From contig JAHABX010000014.1 in the NCBI GenBank assembly GCA_018376135.1, positions 1 to 64,000 of the forward strand: a stretch of 64,000 bases of DNA. The letters are read 5' to 3'. A model generated the notes under the pieces. It worked only from the letters and a program-made list of their open reading frames with translations, was not told the DNA's origin and did no database searches. The translations under genes and the position numbers were made by a program. The number at the start of each line of letters is the position of its first letter. The stretch's first letter is position 1. Source of the stretch: Clostridiales bacterium. Lineage in GTDB: Bacteria > Bacillota > Clostridia > Lachnospirales > Lachnospiraceae. Below are positions 25,613 to 34,277 of the stretch, one piece after another.

Positions 25613-27134
25613 TCCTCTGTACGCTCTGTTTTCCTCCGGACGCTTTCATCTGCCGCTCATAGTCCTTCAGACAGTTCACTGCCTGACCGGATAAGGGCAG
25701 GATGATCATCATATTAAAGATCGTCATCAGTCCAATTCCCACATCTCCCAGATCCCATACAAAGCTGTATGCTGCCAGTCCGCCGACAAACAGCATGACC
25801 AGCGCAATGATCTTATAAATGGTCTGAGACGTCCAGTTATCCCCGAACAGATATGCCACATTCGGTCTTGCATAGAACAGGATACCGATGAAGGTTGAGA
25901 AACTGAACAGGAACAAGATGACTGCGATAAAGACAACTCCAAAGTCGCCCAGATGATAACGCATTGCCTCCTGCAGAAGGTCCATTCCCGCCAGACCATC
26001 CACAACCTCCTTCGGCGCCAGCAGCATGATCATGGCCGAACAGCTGCAGATCACGATCGTATCAATAAATACGCCAAATGCCTGAAGCAGTCCTTCCTTG
26101 GCCGGATGGGAAATATCTGCCGCTGCCGCTGCACATGGTGCGGAACCGGATCCCGCCTCATTGGAAAACAGTCCGCGCTTGACTCCATTCATCAAAACTG
26201 CTCCAAAACCACCGGCTGCCACCTGACGGATACCAAATGCTTCCGAAAAAATCTGCGAGAATATTTCCGGGAGCTGTCCTGCATTCTTCACAATAATAAA
26301 CACCGTAATTGCAAAATAGCAGCCTGCCATGATCGGCACCATAATATCCAGCACCTTTATGGTTGCGTTTTTCCGTAATACGATCACAGCCGCCAGAGAT
26401 ACCAGCACGATACTGGTTACAAGGGGCGGGATCTGGAATGCATTTTCCATAGCGGAAGATACCGAATTGCCGATCACCTGGCTGATGCCTCCCCAGCACA
26501 GAAGACCGGACAGGGCAAAAAGCACCGCGATCGTTCTGAAACCGCTCCCGTGCTCATAATGCTTCTGATCCTTTGATATGTAATCTGATTTCTCAGACAT
26601 GTTCTCAACAAATACATCCTGCTCCCTGACCTCTGTGATCAGACGCACGCGGTTGATAAAATATGCCGGACCTCCGCGATATCCCCCGTAAAGCGGATCC
26701 TTTTCCTTATAGATCTGTGCAAGCGTCGCTTCAATAAAAGCAGTTGCCGAGCCGATGATCGCCGTCACCCACATCCAGAAGACCGCACCTGCACCTCCCA
26801 TGGAAATCGCTGCAACCACTCCCACCAGATTGCCCATGCCCACTCTGGTAGCCGTGGATACGATCAATGCCTGCAGACCGGAGATCGCATCCTTCTGCGC
26901 CCCGTGCTTCTTCTCCAGCGTCACGCGGATCATCTCCGGGAACAGCCGGAACGGAAGGAATCTGGTACGGACGGTAAAATAAATGCCTGCGGGGATCAAT
27001 ATCAGCACCAGCAGGGAAAGCCCCAGCTCACTGCCGCCCGGAAGCCGGATGGTGAGGATATCTCCCCACAGAAAATTGTACACGGCAGAAATAAGTGCCA
27101 GAACAAACTGAAAAATTGTTGTTAAAATTGTCAT
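25599..27134 (-). CDS. Sodium:alanine/glycine symporter (AGCS family)
   Basis: A 511-residue transporter with about 11 membrane segments. AGCS signatures are visible in TATRVGMGNLVGVVAAISMGG (about 89-109), FWMWVTAIIGSATAFIEATL and VKRGLFSNEAGSGSAP. It imports alanine or glycine with Na+. A hydrophilic stretch near residues 175-200 (VENMSEKSDYISKDQKHYE) is usual for the family. AAGGAACC precedes the ATG. Its 3' end overlaps the VWA gene, so both are probably on one transcript, though a functional link is not evident. Confidence 0.92.
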   Translation of the reverse strand: MTILTTIFQFVLALISAVYNFLWGDILTIRLPGGSELGLSLLVLILIPAGIYFTVRTRFLPFRLFPEMIRVTLEKKHGAQKDAISGLQALIVSTATRVGMGNLVGVVAAISMGGAGAVFWMWVTAIIGSATAFIEATLAQIYKEKDPLYGGYRGGPAYFINRVRLITEVREQDVFVENMSEKSDYISKDQKHYEHGSGFRTIAVLFALSGLLCWGGISQVIGNSVSSAMENAFQIPPLVTSIVLVSLAAVIVLRKNATIKVLDIMVPIMAGCYFAITVFIIVKNAGQLPEIFSQIFSEAFGIRQVAAGGFGAVLMNGVKRGLFSNEAGSGSAPCAAAAADISHPAKEGLLQAFGVFIDTIVICSCSAMIMLLAPKEVVDGLAGMDLLQEAMRYHLGDFGVVFIAVILFLFSFSTFIGILFYARPNVAYLFGDNWTSQTIYKIIALVMLFVGGLAAYSFVWDLGDVGIGLMTIFNMMIILPLSGQAVNCLKDYERQMKASGGKQSVQRNGGE

Positions 27135-27147
27135 ATCGGTTCCTTTT

Positions 27148-28002
27148 CTATCTTCTTGATGTTTTTACAATGTCGGTTCCTGCCACTGCTCCTTCATAGA
27201 CCGCCTTCGCGATCTGAAGCATGCCCCCGTTGCAGTCTCCCACAGAATAGAGCCCGGGAATACTGGTCCGCATCCTTTCGTCCACCACTACCCGATTCTC
27301 CTCTGTCCGTGCCCCCAGCTTCTTCGCCAGGTCGCTTCCCCCTGCAGTTCCATAGGCAAGGAAGATGCCATCCACCGGAATCTCTCTTCCGTCCTCCATA
27401 CAGACAGCCTCCACCCGTTCTGCTCCCCGGATCTTCCTGATCTTCCCTTCTTCTATACGGATCTCCTCCGGAAACGCTGCAGATACTGGCTGCCCGTCCG
27501 TGAAAAGAGTGACAGACGCTGCCACAGGGAGCAGCGCTTCTGCCTCATGAAGCGCATACTCCCCGTTTCCGAAGACAGCTACCGGCTTCTGACGATAGAA
27601 AAACGCATCACAGACTGCACAATAGCTGACTCCCTTTCCTTCCAGCTCCTTCCGTCCCGGAATCGGGACTGTCTTCCTCTGAGTTCCCGTGGCAAGCACC
27701 ACAAAATCAGCCGAATAGCTTCCTTCTGTCGTCTCTACCAGAAGCCGGTCAGCAAACCCCAGGCTGACTGCTTCCGCCTCCACAAACCGAACCCCCAGCT
27801 TCCTGGCTCCCTCGATTCCGTTCTGCTCCAGCTCCTCACCGGATATGACATCAGAAAACCCATAATAATTCTGGATCTTGTCCGTCTTCCCAAGCGCTCC
27901 GCTCCCCCGGGAAATGACCGTTGTAGCAAGCCCTCCCCTGGCAGTGTATAAAGCCGTCGAGATTCCGGCAGGACCGGATCCGACGATAACCACCTCTGAC
28001 AT
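27148..28002 (-). CDS. Thioredoxin-reductase-like flavoprotein, NADPH motif absent
   Basis: A 284-residue FAD protein, slightly shorter than typical TrxB (about 310). The FAD loop is IVGSGPAGISTALYTARGG, the redox pair is CAVC in SYCAVCDAFFYR, and the FAD tail is YSVGDCNGGMLQIAKAV. The second nucleotide loop is divergent (VFGNGEYALHEAEAL), and the HRRxxxR motif that binds the NADPH phosphate is replaced by LFTDGQPVSAAF. Ferredoxin-linked thioredoxin reductases of clostridia also lack these motifs, so a non-NADPH donor is likely. It starts 19 bp after the group B-type hydrogenase gene, in the same direction, which fits a ferredoxin-linked role; that is inference. Confidence 0.82.
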   Translation of the reverse strand: MSEVVIVGSGPAGISTALYTARGGLATTVISRGSGALGKTDKIQNYYGFSDVISGEELEQNGIEGARKLGVRFVEAEAVSLGFADRLLVETTEGSYSADFVVLATGTQRKTVPIPGRKELEGKGVSYCAVCDAFFYRQKPVAVFGNGEYALHEAEALLPVAASVTLFTDGQPVSAAFPEEIRIEEGKIRKIRGAERVEAVCMEDGREIPVDGIFLAYGTAGGSDLAKKLGARTEENRVVVDERMRTSIPGLYSVGDCNGGMLQIAKAVYEGAVAGTDIVKTSRR

Positions 28003-28021
28003 GTTATCTCCCCCCTCTTAA

Positions 28022-29533
28022 TTACAGCTGCTCCAGCTTCGGGATCAGCTGCTCATACTCTGTATCCATACACTCCTCAAAAGCCGCCTGCTTCTTCATA
28101 ATCTCCAGGGATGCCGCTGTCTTCTTGATGGGCTGGATCGTACCCGCTCCGGCAATACATCCGCCCGGACACGCCATTCCCTCCAGAAGATAGCCATTGT
28201 ACTTCCCTGCTTTTGCCATCTGCATCATCTTCCTGCAGTTCTGAAGTCCTTCGGCACTGACTACCTTAACCTCACGGTTCGGCTCCATCCGTTTGATGGC
28301 TTTCACAACTGCTGCCGCCACACCGCCTCCTGCTGCAAATCCGCGCCCGTCCGCACTTGCCTCCTGAAGGGGCTTTCCGTCCGGAAGCTCGGAGAACTTC
28401 ACATCCTTTGCCTCGAACATGCCCTGTACCTCCTCAAAGGTCAGAACAAAATCCACATAGCTGCGCACGCTGCGGCGGCTTGCCTCCAGCTTTTTTGCCG
28501 CACAGGGTCCGATAAATACCACCTTGCAGTCCGGCTCCTTCTCCTTTAACAGACGTGCGGTCAGCACCATGGGAGTCAGAGCCATGGAAATACAGTTGGC
28601 ATATTCCGGAAACAGCTTTTTCGCCATCATGGACCATGACGGGCAGCAGGATGTCCCCATGAACGGAAGCTTCTCGGGAACCTCTTCCATAAAATCCCTT
28701 GCTTCCTCTATGGTGCAGAGATCTGCCCCCACTGCGACCTCCACCACATCCTTAAAGCCCAGCGCCTGAAAGGCAGGCCGCACTTTTTCCGGCTTCATCT
28801 CCGGTCCGAACTGCCCCGCGATAGCCGGTGCAACAATGGCATAAACCGGAGTCTCACTCTTGATGGCAAGGATCGTCTGGTATATCTGCCCTTTATCCAC
28901 AATGGCACTGAACGGGCAGCTTACCAGGCACATACCGCAGGATACACACTTGTCCTGATCGATCTCGGCACGTCCATGCTCATCCGAATGGATCGCATTC
29001 ATGCCGCAGGCTTTGGCACAGGGACGCTCCTGCTTAATGATCGCGTTGTACGGACATGCTTCCACACATTTTCCGCACTTGATGCATTTCTCCTCATCAA
29101 TATGGGACTTTCCGTTTACCATGGAGATCGCGCCCTTTGGGCAGACCTCCTTGCACGGATGCTCCAGACAGCCCTGACAGCCTTCCGTCACCAGAACCCG
29201 GTTCTCCGGACAGGAATGGCAGGCAAATTTAATGATATTGATCAAAGGCGGCTCATAGTATTTTTCCTCTACAAGACTCGCCTCTACCCCCTGAGAGATT
29301 GGCGCATGTTCCGCAACCGGACGCAGGGACAGTCCCATTGCCACCCGAAGGCGCTCTCCTACAACTGCACGCTCCAGAAAAATACTCTCTCTGTAAGACG
29401 CGATCTCCCCCGGTACGATCTTATACGGCAGCTCATCCAGCTTCCTGCAGTCATCCCCTTCATACGCCATACGGGCAATTTCTGTAAAAATCTGATGACG
29501 GATCTTCGTTTTTGATGTATATAGACCTCTCAT
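28022..29533 (-). CDS. Group B-type [FeFe]-hydrogenase
   Basis: A 503-residue iron-only hydrogenase distinct from HydA. The N-terminal 100 residues lack a [2Fe-2S] domain. Ferredoxin-type Cys motifs follow (C105/C108, CQGCLEHPCKEVC from 119, CIKCGKCVEAC from 150, CVSCGMCLVSC from 196). The H-cluster motifs are TSCCPSW (C296/C297), IGPCAAKK (C344) and MACPGGCIAGAG (C455, C459). The GPCAAKK and GAG variants are typical of group B. Such enzymes are thought to couple to ferredoxin. GGGAGG precedes the ATG. It is transcribed with the TrxR-like gene 19 bp downstream. Confidence 0.9.
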   Translation of the reverse strand: MRGLYTSKTKIRHQIFTEIARMAYEGDDCRKLDELPYKIVPGEIASYRESIFLERAVVGERLRVAMGLSLRPVAEHAPISQGVEASLVEEKYYEPPLINIIKFACHSCPENRVLVTEGCQGCLEHPCKEVCPKGAISMVNGKSHIDEEKCIKCGKCVEACPYNAIIKQERPCAKACGMNAIHSDEHGRAEIDQDKCVSCGMCLVSCPFSAIVDKGQIYQTILAIKSETPVYAIVAPAIAGQFGPEMKPEKVRPAFQALGFKDVVEVAVGADLCTIEEARDFMEEVPEKLPFMGTSCCPSWSMMAKKLFPEYANCISMALTPMVLTARLLKEKEPDCKVVFIGPCAAKKLEASRRSVRSYVDFVLTFEEVQGMFEAKDVKFSELPDGKPLQEASADGRGFAAGGGVAAAVVKAIKRMEPNREVKVVSAEGLQNCRKMMQMAKAGKYNGYLLEGMACPGGCIAGAGTIQPIKKTAASLEIMKKQAAFEECMDTEYEQLIPKLEQL

Positions 29534-29616
29534 ATTTTCCTCCCGTTTATCTTCTATTTTTATTTTCTTTTATCAAATAACTTTCCGACAGACTCATTGT
29601 ATCATGACAGGACGCC

Positions 29617-30717
29617 TTACTGCAATCGCCTTTTATTACCTGCATACGCCAGAAGCTCCTTCAGTTCTCCGGCAAAGTCTCCTGTTTCCTCCGGATTCAG
29701 TGTACAGATGACGCTCCTGCATCCGTCGATGATCCTCTTAGCTGTCTGCAGCTGCAGCTCTCCGATCCGGTGAAATGCCTTCACACTGACAATCTCAGAT
29801 GCCAGTGCCGCCGCAGACGGATAATCCAGATCATTTTCCCACAATATACCTGCTGCAAAGGGGATCCCCTTCCTCTGAAGCTGACGGAATACCGCTGTTC
29901 CTGTTCCGCCGCCTGCGATCACGAATATCTCCGGCTTTCCCTTTACAGCTGCCAGCTCCAGATTCCCGGTCCGCTCATCATAAGAGCCGGTTGTCATCCG
30001 GTACAGACCGGGGATATATCTTTCCGTAAAGATCTCCTCCGGAGTTCCGAACCGCTCGATCCGGTCTCCCGTAACACATGCGATCTTGTCCGAGATCCTT
30101 CCTGCCAGATCCAGTTCATGCAGAGACATGATCACGGACAGATTCCGGGTTCTGGACATATTCTGAATAATCGACAAAAACTCCAGCTTATAGCGAATAT
30201 CCAGAAAGGACGTGGGTTCATCCAGTACAATGATATCAGGTTCCTGACAAAGTGCTCTTGCCAGCATGACTCTCTGCTTTTGTCCGTCACTGATCTTCGT
30301 AAAATCATTTTCTGCCAGCTCTTCAATATGGACCAGCCTCATGGACTCCTTCACGATCCGATGATCCTCCTTCGACAGCACTCCAAACTTACCGGTATAG
30401 GGATACCGTCCGGTAGCCACCACATCTTCACAGGTCATAAGCTCTGTCCGTACTCTTTCTGTCAGCACCACGGACATCCTCCGGGAAAGCTCCTGGGCAG
30501 ACAGCTCTTCCGCTTCCCTGCCGTCCAGATATATGACCCCTCCCAAAGGCTTCAGTTGCCGGATGATGCTTTTGAGGATCGTTGTCTTACCGGCGCCGTT
30601 GGGTCCGATCAGCGTCAGGATCTCCCCTTTTTTCAAGCTGATCTCTATATTACGGATAAGAGGGACTCCCTGATACCCAACCGTAAGTCCCTCTGTATAA
30701 AAGTAAAATTCATTCAT
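29617..30717 (-). CDS. FecE/BtuD-type ABC ATPase with extra C-terminal domain
   Basis: A 366-residue protein. Residues 1-250 are an iron-chelate/B12-type ATPase with Walker A GPNGAGKTT (about 38-46), signature ISDGQKQR (Ser-Asp-Gly in place of Ser-Gly-Gly), Walker B IIVLDEPTSFLD and the switch His in MSLHELDLA. Residues 255-366 are an extra domain with a Rossmann-like glycine motif VIAGGGTGTAVFRQLQ and a later VKAFHRIGELQ; normal FecE proteins end near 255-260. Its role is unknown, possibly a sensor or cofactor site. The ribosome site is weak and the gene starts five bases after the permease, suggesting coupling. Confidence 0.85.
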   Translation of the reverse strand: MNEFYFYTEGLTVGYQGVPLIRNIEISLKKGEILTLIGPNGAGKTTILKSIIRQLKPLGGVIYLDGREAEELSAQELSRRMSVVLTERVRTELMTCEDVVATGRYPYTGKFGVLSKEDHRIVKESMRLVHIEELAENDFTKISDGQKQRVMLARALCQEPDIIVLDEPTSFLDIRYKLEFLSIIQNMSRTRNLSVIMSLHELDLAGRISDKIACVTGDRIERFGTPEEIFTERYIPGLYRMTTGSYDERTGNLELAAVKGKPEIFVIAGGGTGTAVFRQLQRKGIPFAAGILWENDLDYPSAAALASEIVSVKAFHRIGELQLQTAKRIIDGCRSVICTLNPEETGDFAGELKELLAYAGNKRRLQ

Positions 30718-30722
30718 AATTT

Positions 30723-31742
30723 CTAATCCGCTTTCTCTTTTTTGCGGTGTATCATGATATAAATCACCACCGGAGCCCCAAGCAGGGCAGTTACCGTGCT
30801 GATGGAAAGCTCCGTAGGCGCAAACATCGTCCGTGCCAGCAGATCACAGAACAGACAGAATGCTGCTCCTCCCAGAAAGCATGCCGGTATCATCAGGATA
30901 GGTCTTGCTGTTCCAAACAGACTTTTCACAAGATGCGGCACTGCGATCCCCACAAAGGATACAGGACCGGCAAACGCAGCCACACATGCCGACAGTACGC
31001 TGGACAGCAGCACCAGAAGGATACGGAAGCGCTGTACATTCAGTCCCATATTTTTGGCATAGGACTCTCCCATCTGATAGGCACTGATGGGCTTTGACAA
31101 CAGGAATACACAGATCCCTGCCGCAAACACCACAATGGACATGATGATTACATTATCCCAGCTGATTCCGGAAAAGCTGCCCTGGGACCAGTTGTGAAGA
31201 TTCACAATATCTGCATCATCCGCAAAGGTTACGATAAAATCCGTAATCGCAGAACAGATATAGCCGATCATCACACCGCTGACGATCAGCATGGACATCT
31301 GATCCATGACCCTTGACATCAGGATCACAAATCCCATACAGAGCATCGCTCCCGCAAAAGCGGCAAGGATCAGCATCCACGAGCTGACCGTCACCGCACT
31401 TCCCAGAGACGCCACCATCACCAGTGCAACGATCAGTTTTGCACCTGACGAAATCCCCAGTGTGAAGGGACTTGCGATCGGATTGTGAAAAAAAGTCTGT
31501 AAAAGATAACCGGACAATGCCAGGGCGCCTCCCAGCACAGCCGCCGCCAGGGCACGGGGAAACCGTATCTCCATAACGATGTCCATATAAGTCTCATCCG
31601 CACCGCTTCCCTTCCATATTTTTATAATTTCCTGAAAGGGAATATTTACACTCCCCACACACAAATTTACCGTCAGAAATACCAGCACAAGCAGGAGCAG
31701 TACCAGATAGGCGGCGCAGTACCTGTTCTTTTTCATTTTCAA
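30723..31742 (-). CDS. FecCD/BtuC-family ABC permease
   Basis: A 339-residue permease with about ten membrane segments. Family motifs are VGSVNIPFQEI after TM1, RFPRALAAAVLGGALALSG, NPIASPFTLGISSGA and FAGPVSFVGIAVPHLVKSL, plus a basic C-terminus. It should work as a dimer with the downstream ATPase and the binding protein upstream. The B12 riboswitch at the head of the operon suggests corrinoid, whereas FecCD proteins also move heme and ferric chelates. It begins at the base after the binding-protein stop. Confidence 0.9.
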   Translation of the reverse strand: MKMKKNRYCAAYLVLLLLVLVFLTVNLCVGSVNIPFQEIIKIWKGSGADETYMDIVMEIRFPRALAAAVLGGALALSGYLLQTFFHNPIASPFTLGISSGAKLIVALVMVASLGSAVTVSSWMLILAAFAGAMLCMGFVILMSRVMDQMSMLIVSGVMIGYICSAITDFIVTFADDADIVNLHNWSQGSFSGISWDNVIIMSIVVFAAGICVFLLSKPISAYQMGESYAKNMGLNVQRFRILLVLLSSVLSACVAAFAGPVSFVGIAVPHLVKSLFGTARPILMIPACFLGGAAFCLFCDLLARTMFAPTELSISTVTALLGAPVVIYIMIHRKKEKAD

Positions 31743-32888
31743 TTACTCCAGTTTATATAGATAAGTAAGGCTTTCCTCTTCTCCGGTCAGCATCCCGTGA
31801 ATATCCGCGATGATCGTTCCAAGCTCCATGGAGGACTGATACAGGTTCTTCGTTGTACAGTAGACATTCCCTTCCTGTACCGCTTTGAAATTATTCAGAA
31901 GCTGACTCTTCGCTGTCAACTCCTCCACCGAAGACAGTTCTCCGTCGATTGCACTGTTATAAATGATATAATCCGCATCCTTCGCGCCTGCATAGAACTC
32001 TTCCATCTGCATGCTCATGGTAGAAGAAGCCGAATCCTCATCTCCCAGATCATCAAACACATAGGAACCGCCTGCCATTTCGATCATTTTGGGAAGATAA
32101 TCCGTCGTCCTGCGGACATTGGCTTCCCCGTTCGTTGTAATATAGAAGAAAGCAACTGTCTTTCCGGTCTTCTCCGCACCGCTGACCGCCTCAAAGGCAG
32201 AAGCCTCCGCTGCAAAGGCAGACTCCGCTTCCTCTTCGTGACCGGTCAGCAGACCATAGAGCTTTACCCATTCCGTTTTCCCCAATGGATGCTTCTCATA
32301 GCTGGAGTAATCCACCATCACGGGAATCCCAAACTTTTCAAGCTGCTCCTTTACCTCCGGCGTATGATAGATCATTGTGTTTTCAACTGCCAGACCGCAG
32401 TTTTTTGCAAGGATCTGCTCATAATCGGGCGCCGAATACTTCCCCGCATAGAGGATGTCTCCCTTCTCCATCGCCTCTCTGGCTGCATCCACATACCATG
32501 CCTCTGTCTTCAGACCACTGAAGCGTACAGAATCCAGCGCATCCAAAGCCACAAACATATCCATTACAGCCGATGCCACCAGATAAATGTTTTCTATGGG
32601 TCTGTGCAGCAGCACAATATCCTCATCCAGTCCCTCCGGCGCTTCCTGTCCCTTTGGCACCACCAGATAACGCGTCTCATTCGATATGGTGATCAGGGCA
32701 TAATCCTCTGTATAATAATCAACCGCAAATTCTTCTGCATATTTCAGCTCCATACTGTGTTCATAGACCAGATCGGGGCTGATATCCTTGTCCCGCTCCT
32801 GAAGCCCGGTGCTTTGGGAAGCTCCGCATCCCACTGCCGCAGACATCCATATGCAGCACAACAAAATCGCCGTCAGTTTTCTTCTCAT
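31743..32888 (-). CDS. ABC transporter substrate-binding lipoprotein (second of the operon)
   Basis: A 381-residue class III binding protein. A signal peptide with lipobox AAVGCGAS (Cys21) is followed by a TroA/FecB-like fold with AWYVDAAREAMEKGD, MVDYSSYEKHPLGKTEWVKL and IIYNSAIDGELSSVEEL. I use the ATG before RRKLTAIL because AAGGAA lies upstream and the start overlaps the preceding stop as ATGA; the frame is open 16 codons further. It is longer than the first binding protein of the operon and looks complete. Its ligand may be a corrinoid, heme or iron chelate. Confidence 0.85.
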   Translation of the reverse strand: MRRKLTAILLCCIWMSAAVGCGASQSTGLQERDKDISPDLVYEHSMELKYAEEFAVDYYTEDYALITISNETRYLVVPKGQEAPEGLDEDIVLLHRPIENIYLVASAVMDMFVALDALDSVRFSGLKTEAWYVDAAREAMEKGDILYAGKYSAPDYEQILAKNCGLAVENTMIYHTPEVKEQLEKFGIPVMVDYSSYEKHPLGKTEWVKLYGLLTGHEEEAESAFAAEASAFEAVSGAEKTGKTVAFFYITTNGEANVRRTTDYLPKMIEMAGGSYVFDDLGDEDSASSTMSMQMEEFYAGAKDADYIIYNSAIDGELSSVEELTAKSQLLNNFKAVQEGNVYCTTKNLYQSSMELGTIIADIHGMLTGEEESLTYLYKLE

Positions 32889-33436
32889 TTTCTTGAGTTC
32901 CTTCTTCTCTTTGTAATAAAAGATACCACCCAGCACAACGCCATAAGGATCAATACCATATAGACGACCTTCTGTGCTGCCGCCTGAGGCGTCTGATCCT
33001 TGGAAGTAATCGAATCTACCGCAAAGGTCAGTGTATATTCAACCTCATGGGGCGTACTCATCGCCGTCGTATCCCCGATCACTGCCATAGGCTCATCAAA
33101 TACCGTGATCGGAATCTCAAAGGTGGAGTACCCTTCCTCATTGACCGGAAGATACTTCTCTTCTCCCACCTTCATATAATCATAATTGGAGCTGCTCCAC
33201 TGGATCCTTGCATAAGCTCTTCCATCCTTCACTATCAGGATCGCCGGTGAAGACACCGTGGATCTTCCGCCGCCTCCCTCCAGAGCCACATCAATGGCAT
33301 ACTCTCCGTCTTCCATCTCAATCAGCGCCGCCTCCGGTTTTGCGGCCTCCGCTGCCCTTCCTGATATGGGAAGCAGTACAAATACTGCAGTCAGCACCAG
33401 CAGCATCCTGCTCCAGCCTGTCATTCTCCTCTTCAT
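32885..33436 (-). CDS. Membrane-anchored NEAT-like protein
   Basis: A 183-residue surface protein with a signal peptide (about 1-28), one beta-rich domain (about 36-145) and a C-terminal membrane segment (about 152-172) with a basic tail. The domain begins MEDGEYAIDVALEG and continues SSPAILIVKDGRAYARIQWSSSNYDYM, written here as positions about 60-86; spacing and pattern resemble NEAT heme-binding domains, but I cannot verify membership. ATG is preferred over an in-frame TTG two codons earlier because GGAG is nine bases upstream. It lies between a lipoprotein of similar pattern and the second binding protein, so it probably passes ligand to the transporter. Confidence 0.7.
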   Translation of the reverse strand: MKRRMTGWSRMLLVLTAVFVLLPISGRAAEAAKPEAALIEMEDGEYAIDVALEGGGGRSTVSSPAILIVKDGRAYARIQWSSSNYDYMKVGEEKYLPVNEEGYSTFEIPITVFDEPMAVIGDTTAMSTPHEVEYTLTFAVDSITSKDQTPQAAAQKVVYMVLILMALCWVVSFITKRRRNSRK

Positions 33437-33506
33437 ACACAATTTCTCCGTTCATATAAATCTGCCCCCGCCTTTGACAGCGGGGGCTCGATTTTATCCA
33501 TTCATT

Positions 33507-34052
33507 CTATTCTGCTTTCTCCGGATTGGATACACTGACCTTATGGTCATACCAGGTTCCCTTGGTTCCGATCAGCGCCAGATCAAATTCCTCATCCAAA
33601 GCCGGTACCGGAATATCAAAGCCATGAACCTCCTCCGTAATACCGTCACTGTAGGTAACGCTGTCGATCGTAGGCTCCAGAAGCTCTGCTCCTTCCTTTT
33701 GAGCATCCTCTGCCAGCCCCGGGAACAGATTCACAATATTCTTGGATGCCAGTGATACATGCATCACCATCCTGCCGTCCTTAACGGTCAGTGTTCCCTT
33801 CCCGTCACATGCTTCACTTACATGGAACATACTGCTGTCCGTATCGAACTCCGCCGTATAGACTCCGTCCTTCAGTGCCGGCGCCTCTTCCTCTGCCTCC
33901 TCTGAGGATGCCGTGTCAGCTGCTTCCGCACCGGAAGCCTCCTGCTGCACCGGGGCGTCCGCCGCATCGGAATCCGCTGCAGAGGAACAGCCGCTCACAA
34001 GAATACCGGCAGACAAAACCATGCACAGGAACAAAATGATCTTATTCTTCAT
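33507..34052 (-). CDS. Lipoprotein with NEAT-like domain, fused in frame to a permease remnant
   Basis: A 181-residue lipoprotein: signal peptide with lipobox LVSGCSS (Cys20), an acidic Ala/Glu linker (about 24-55), then a beta domain that starts LKDGVYTAEFDTDSSMFH and contains KGTLTVKDGRMVMHVSLAS. The pattern resembles the domain of the next gene. The start is odd. The ATG before KNKIILF lacks a good ribosome site and is the Met of a WNM sequence that belongs to the N-terminus of a BtuC-type permease, open in frame from 34277. The cell may make a 256-residue fusion or start internally. It is the third translated unit of the B12-riboswitch operon. Confidence 0.65.
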   Translation of the reverse strand: MKNKIILFLCMVLSAGILVSGCSSAADSDAADAPVQQEASGAEAADTASSEEAEEEAPALKDGVYTAEFDTDSSMFHVSEACDGKGTLTVKDGRMVMHVSLASKNIVNLFPGLAEDAQKEGAELLEPTIDSVTYSDGITEEVHGFDIPVPALDEEFDLALIGTKGTWYDHKVSVSNPEKAE

Positions 34053-34277
34053 GTTCCATACGATCTGAAAATGGGGCATTGTCCATATACCCGCCTCCAG
34101 CTCTCTGCCGCCCTGCAGCAGATGGTCCTGAATGATCCCGTAGACCGCCGTAAAGGGAATATCCGTGGAGCCGACGCTGATGGTGTATATAATGGAAAAT
34201 AAAAGTGCCCCGCACAAAAACAGGAAGAGGAATACTCCCCATATTCCTCTCCCTCTGTCTGATGTTATTCGAAGCAT
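34050..34277 (-). pseudogene. N-terminal remnant of a FecCD/BtuC permease
   Basis: Seventy-six codons from MLRITSD contain a first membrane segment (WGVFLFLFLCGALLFSIIYT) and the family motif ISVGSTDIPFTAVYGI, followed by FQIVWNM. In full permeases this is followed by RLPR and nine more membrane segments, all missing here. The frame runs directly into the lipoprotein. The ATG lies 13 bases inside the end of the binding-protein gene, the usual coupled arrangement. The rest of the permease and presumably its ATPase gene appear to have been deleted. Confidence 0.7.

Noticed and set aside
29770..30726. Long plus-strand frame opposite the ABC ATPase gene
   Set aside because: It is a shadow of a gene with complete ATPase motifs and has no recognisable product.
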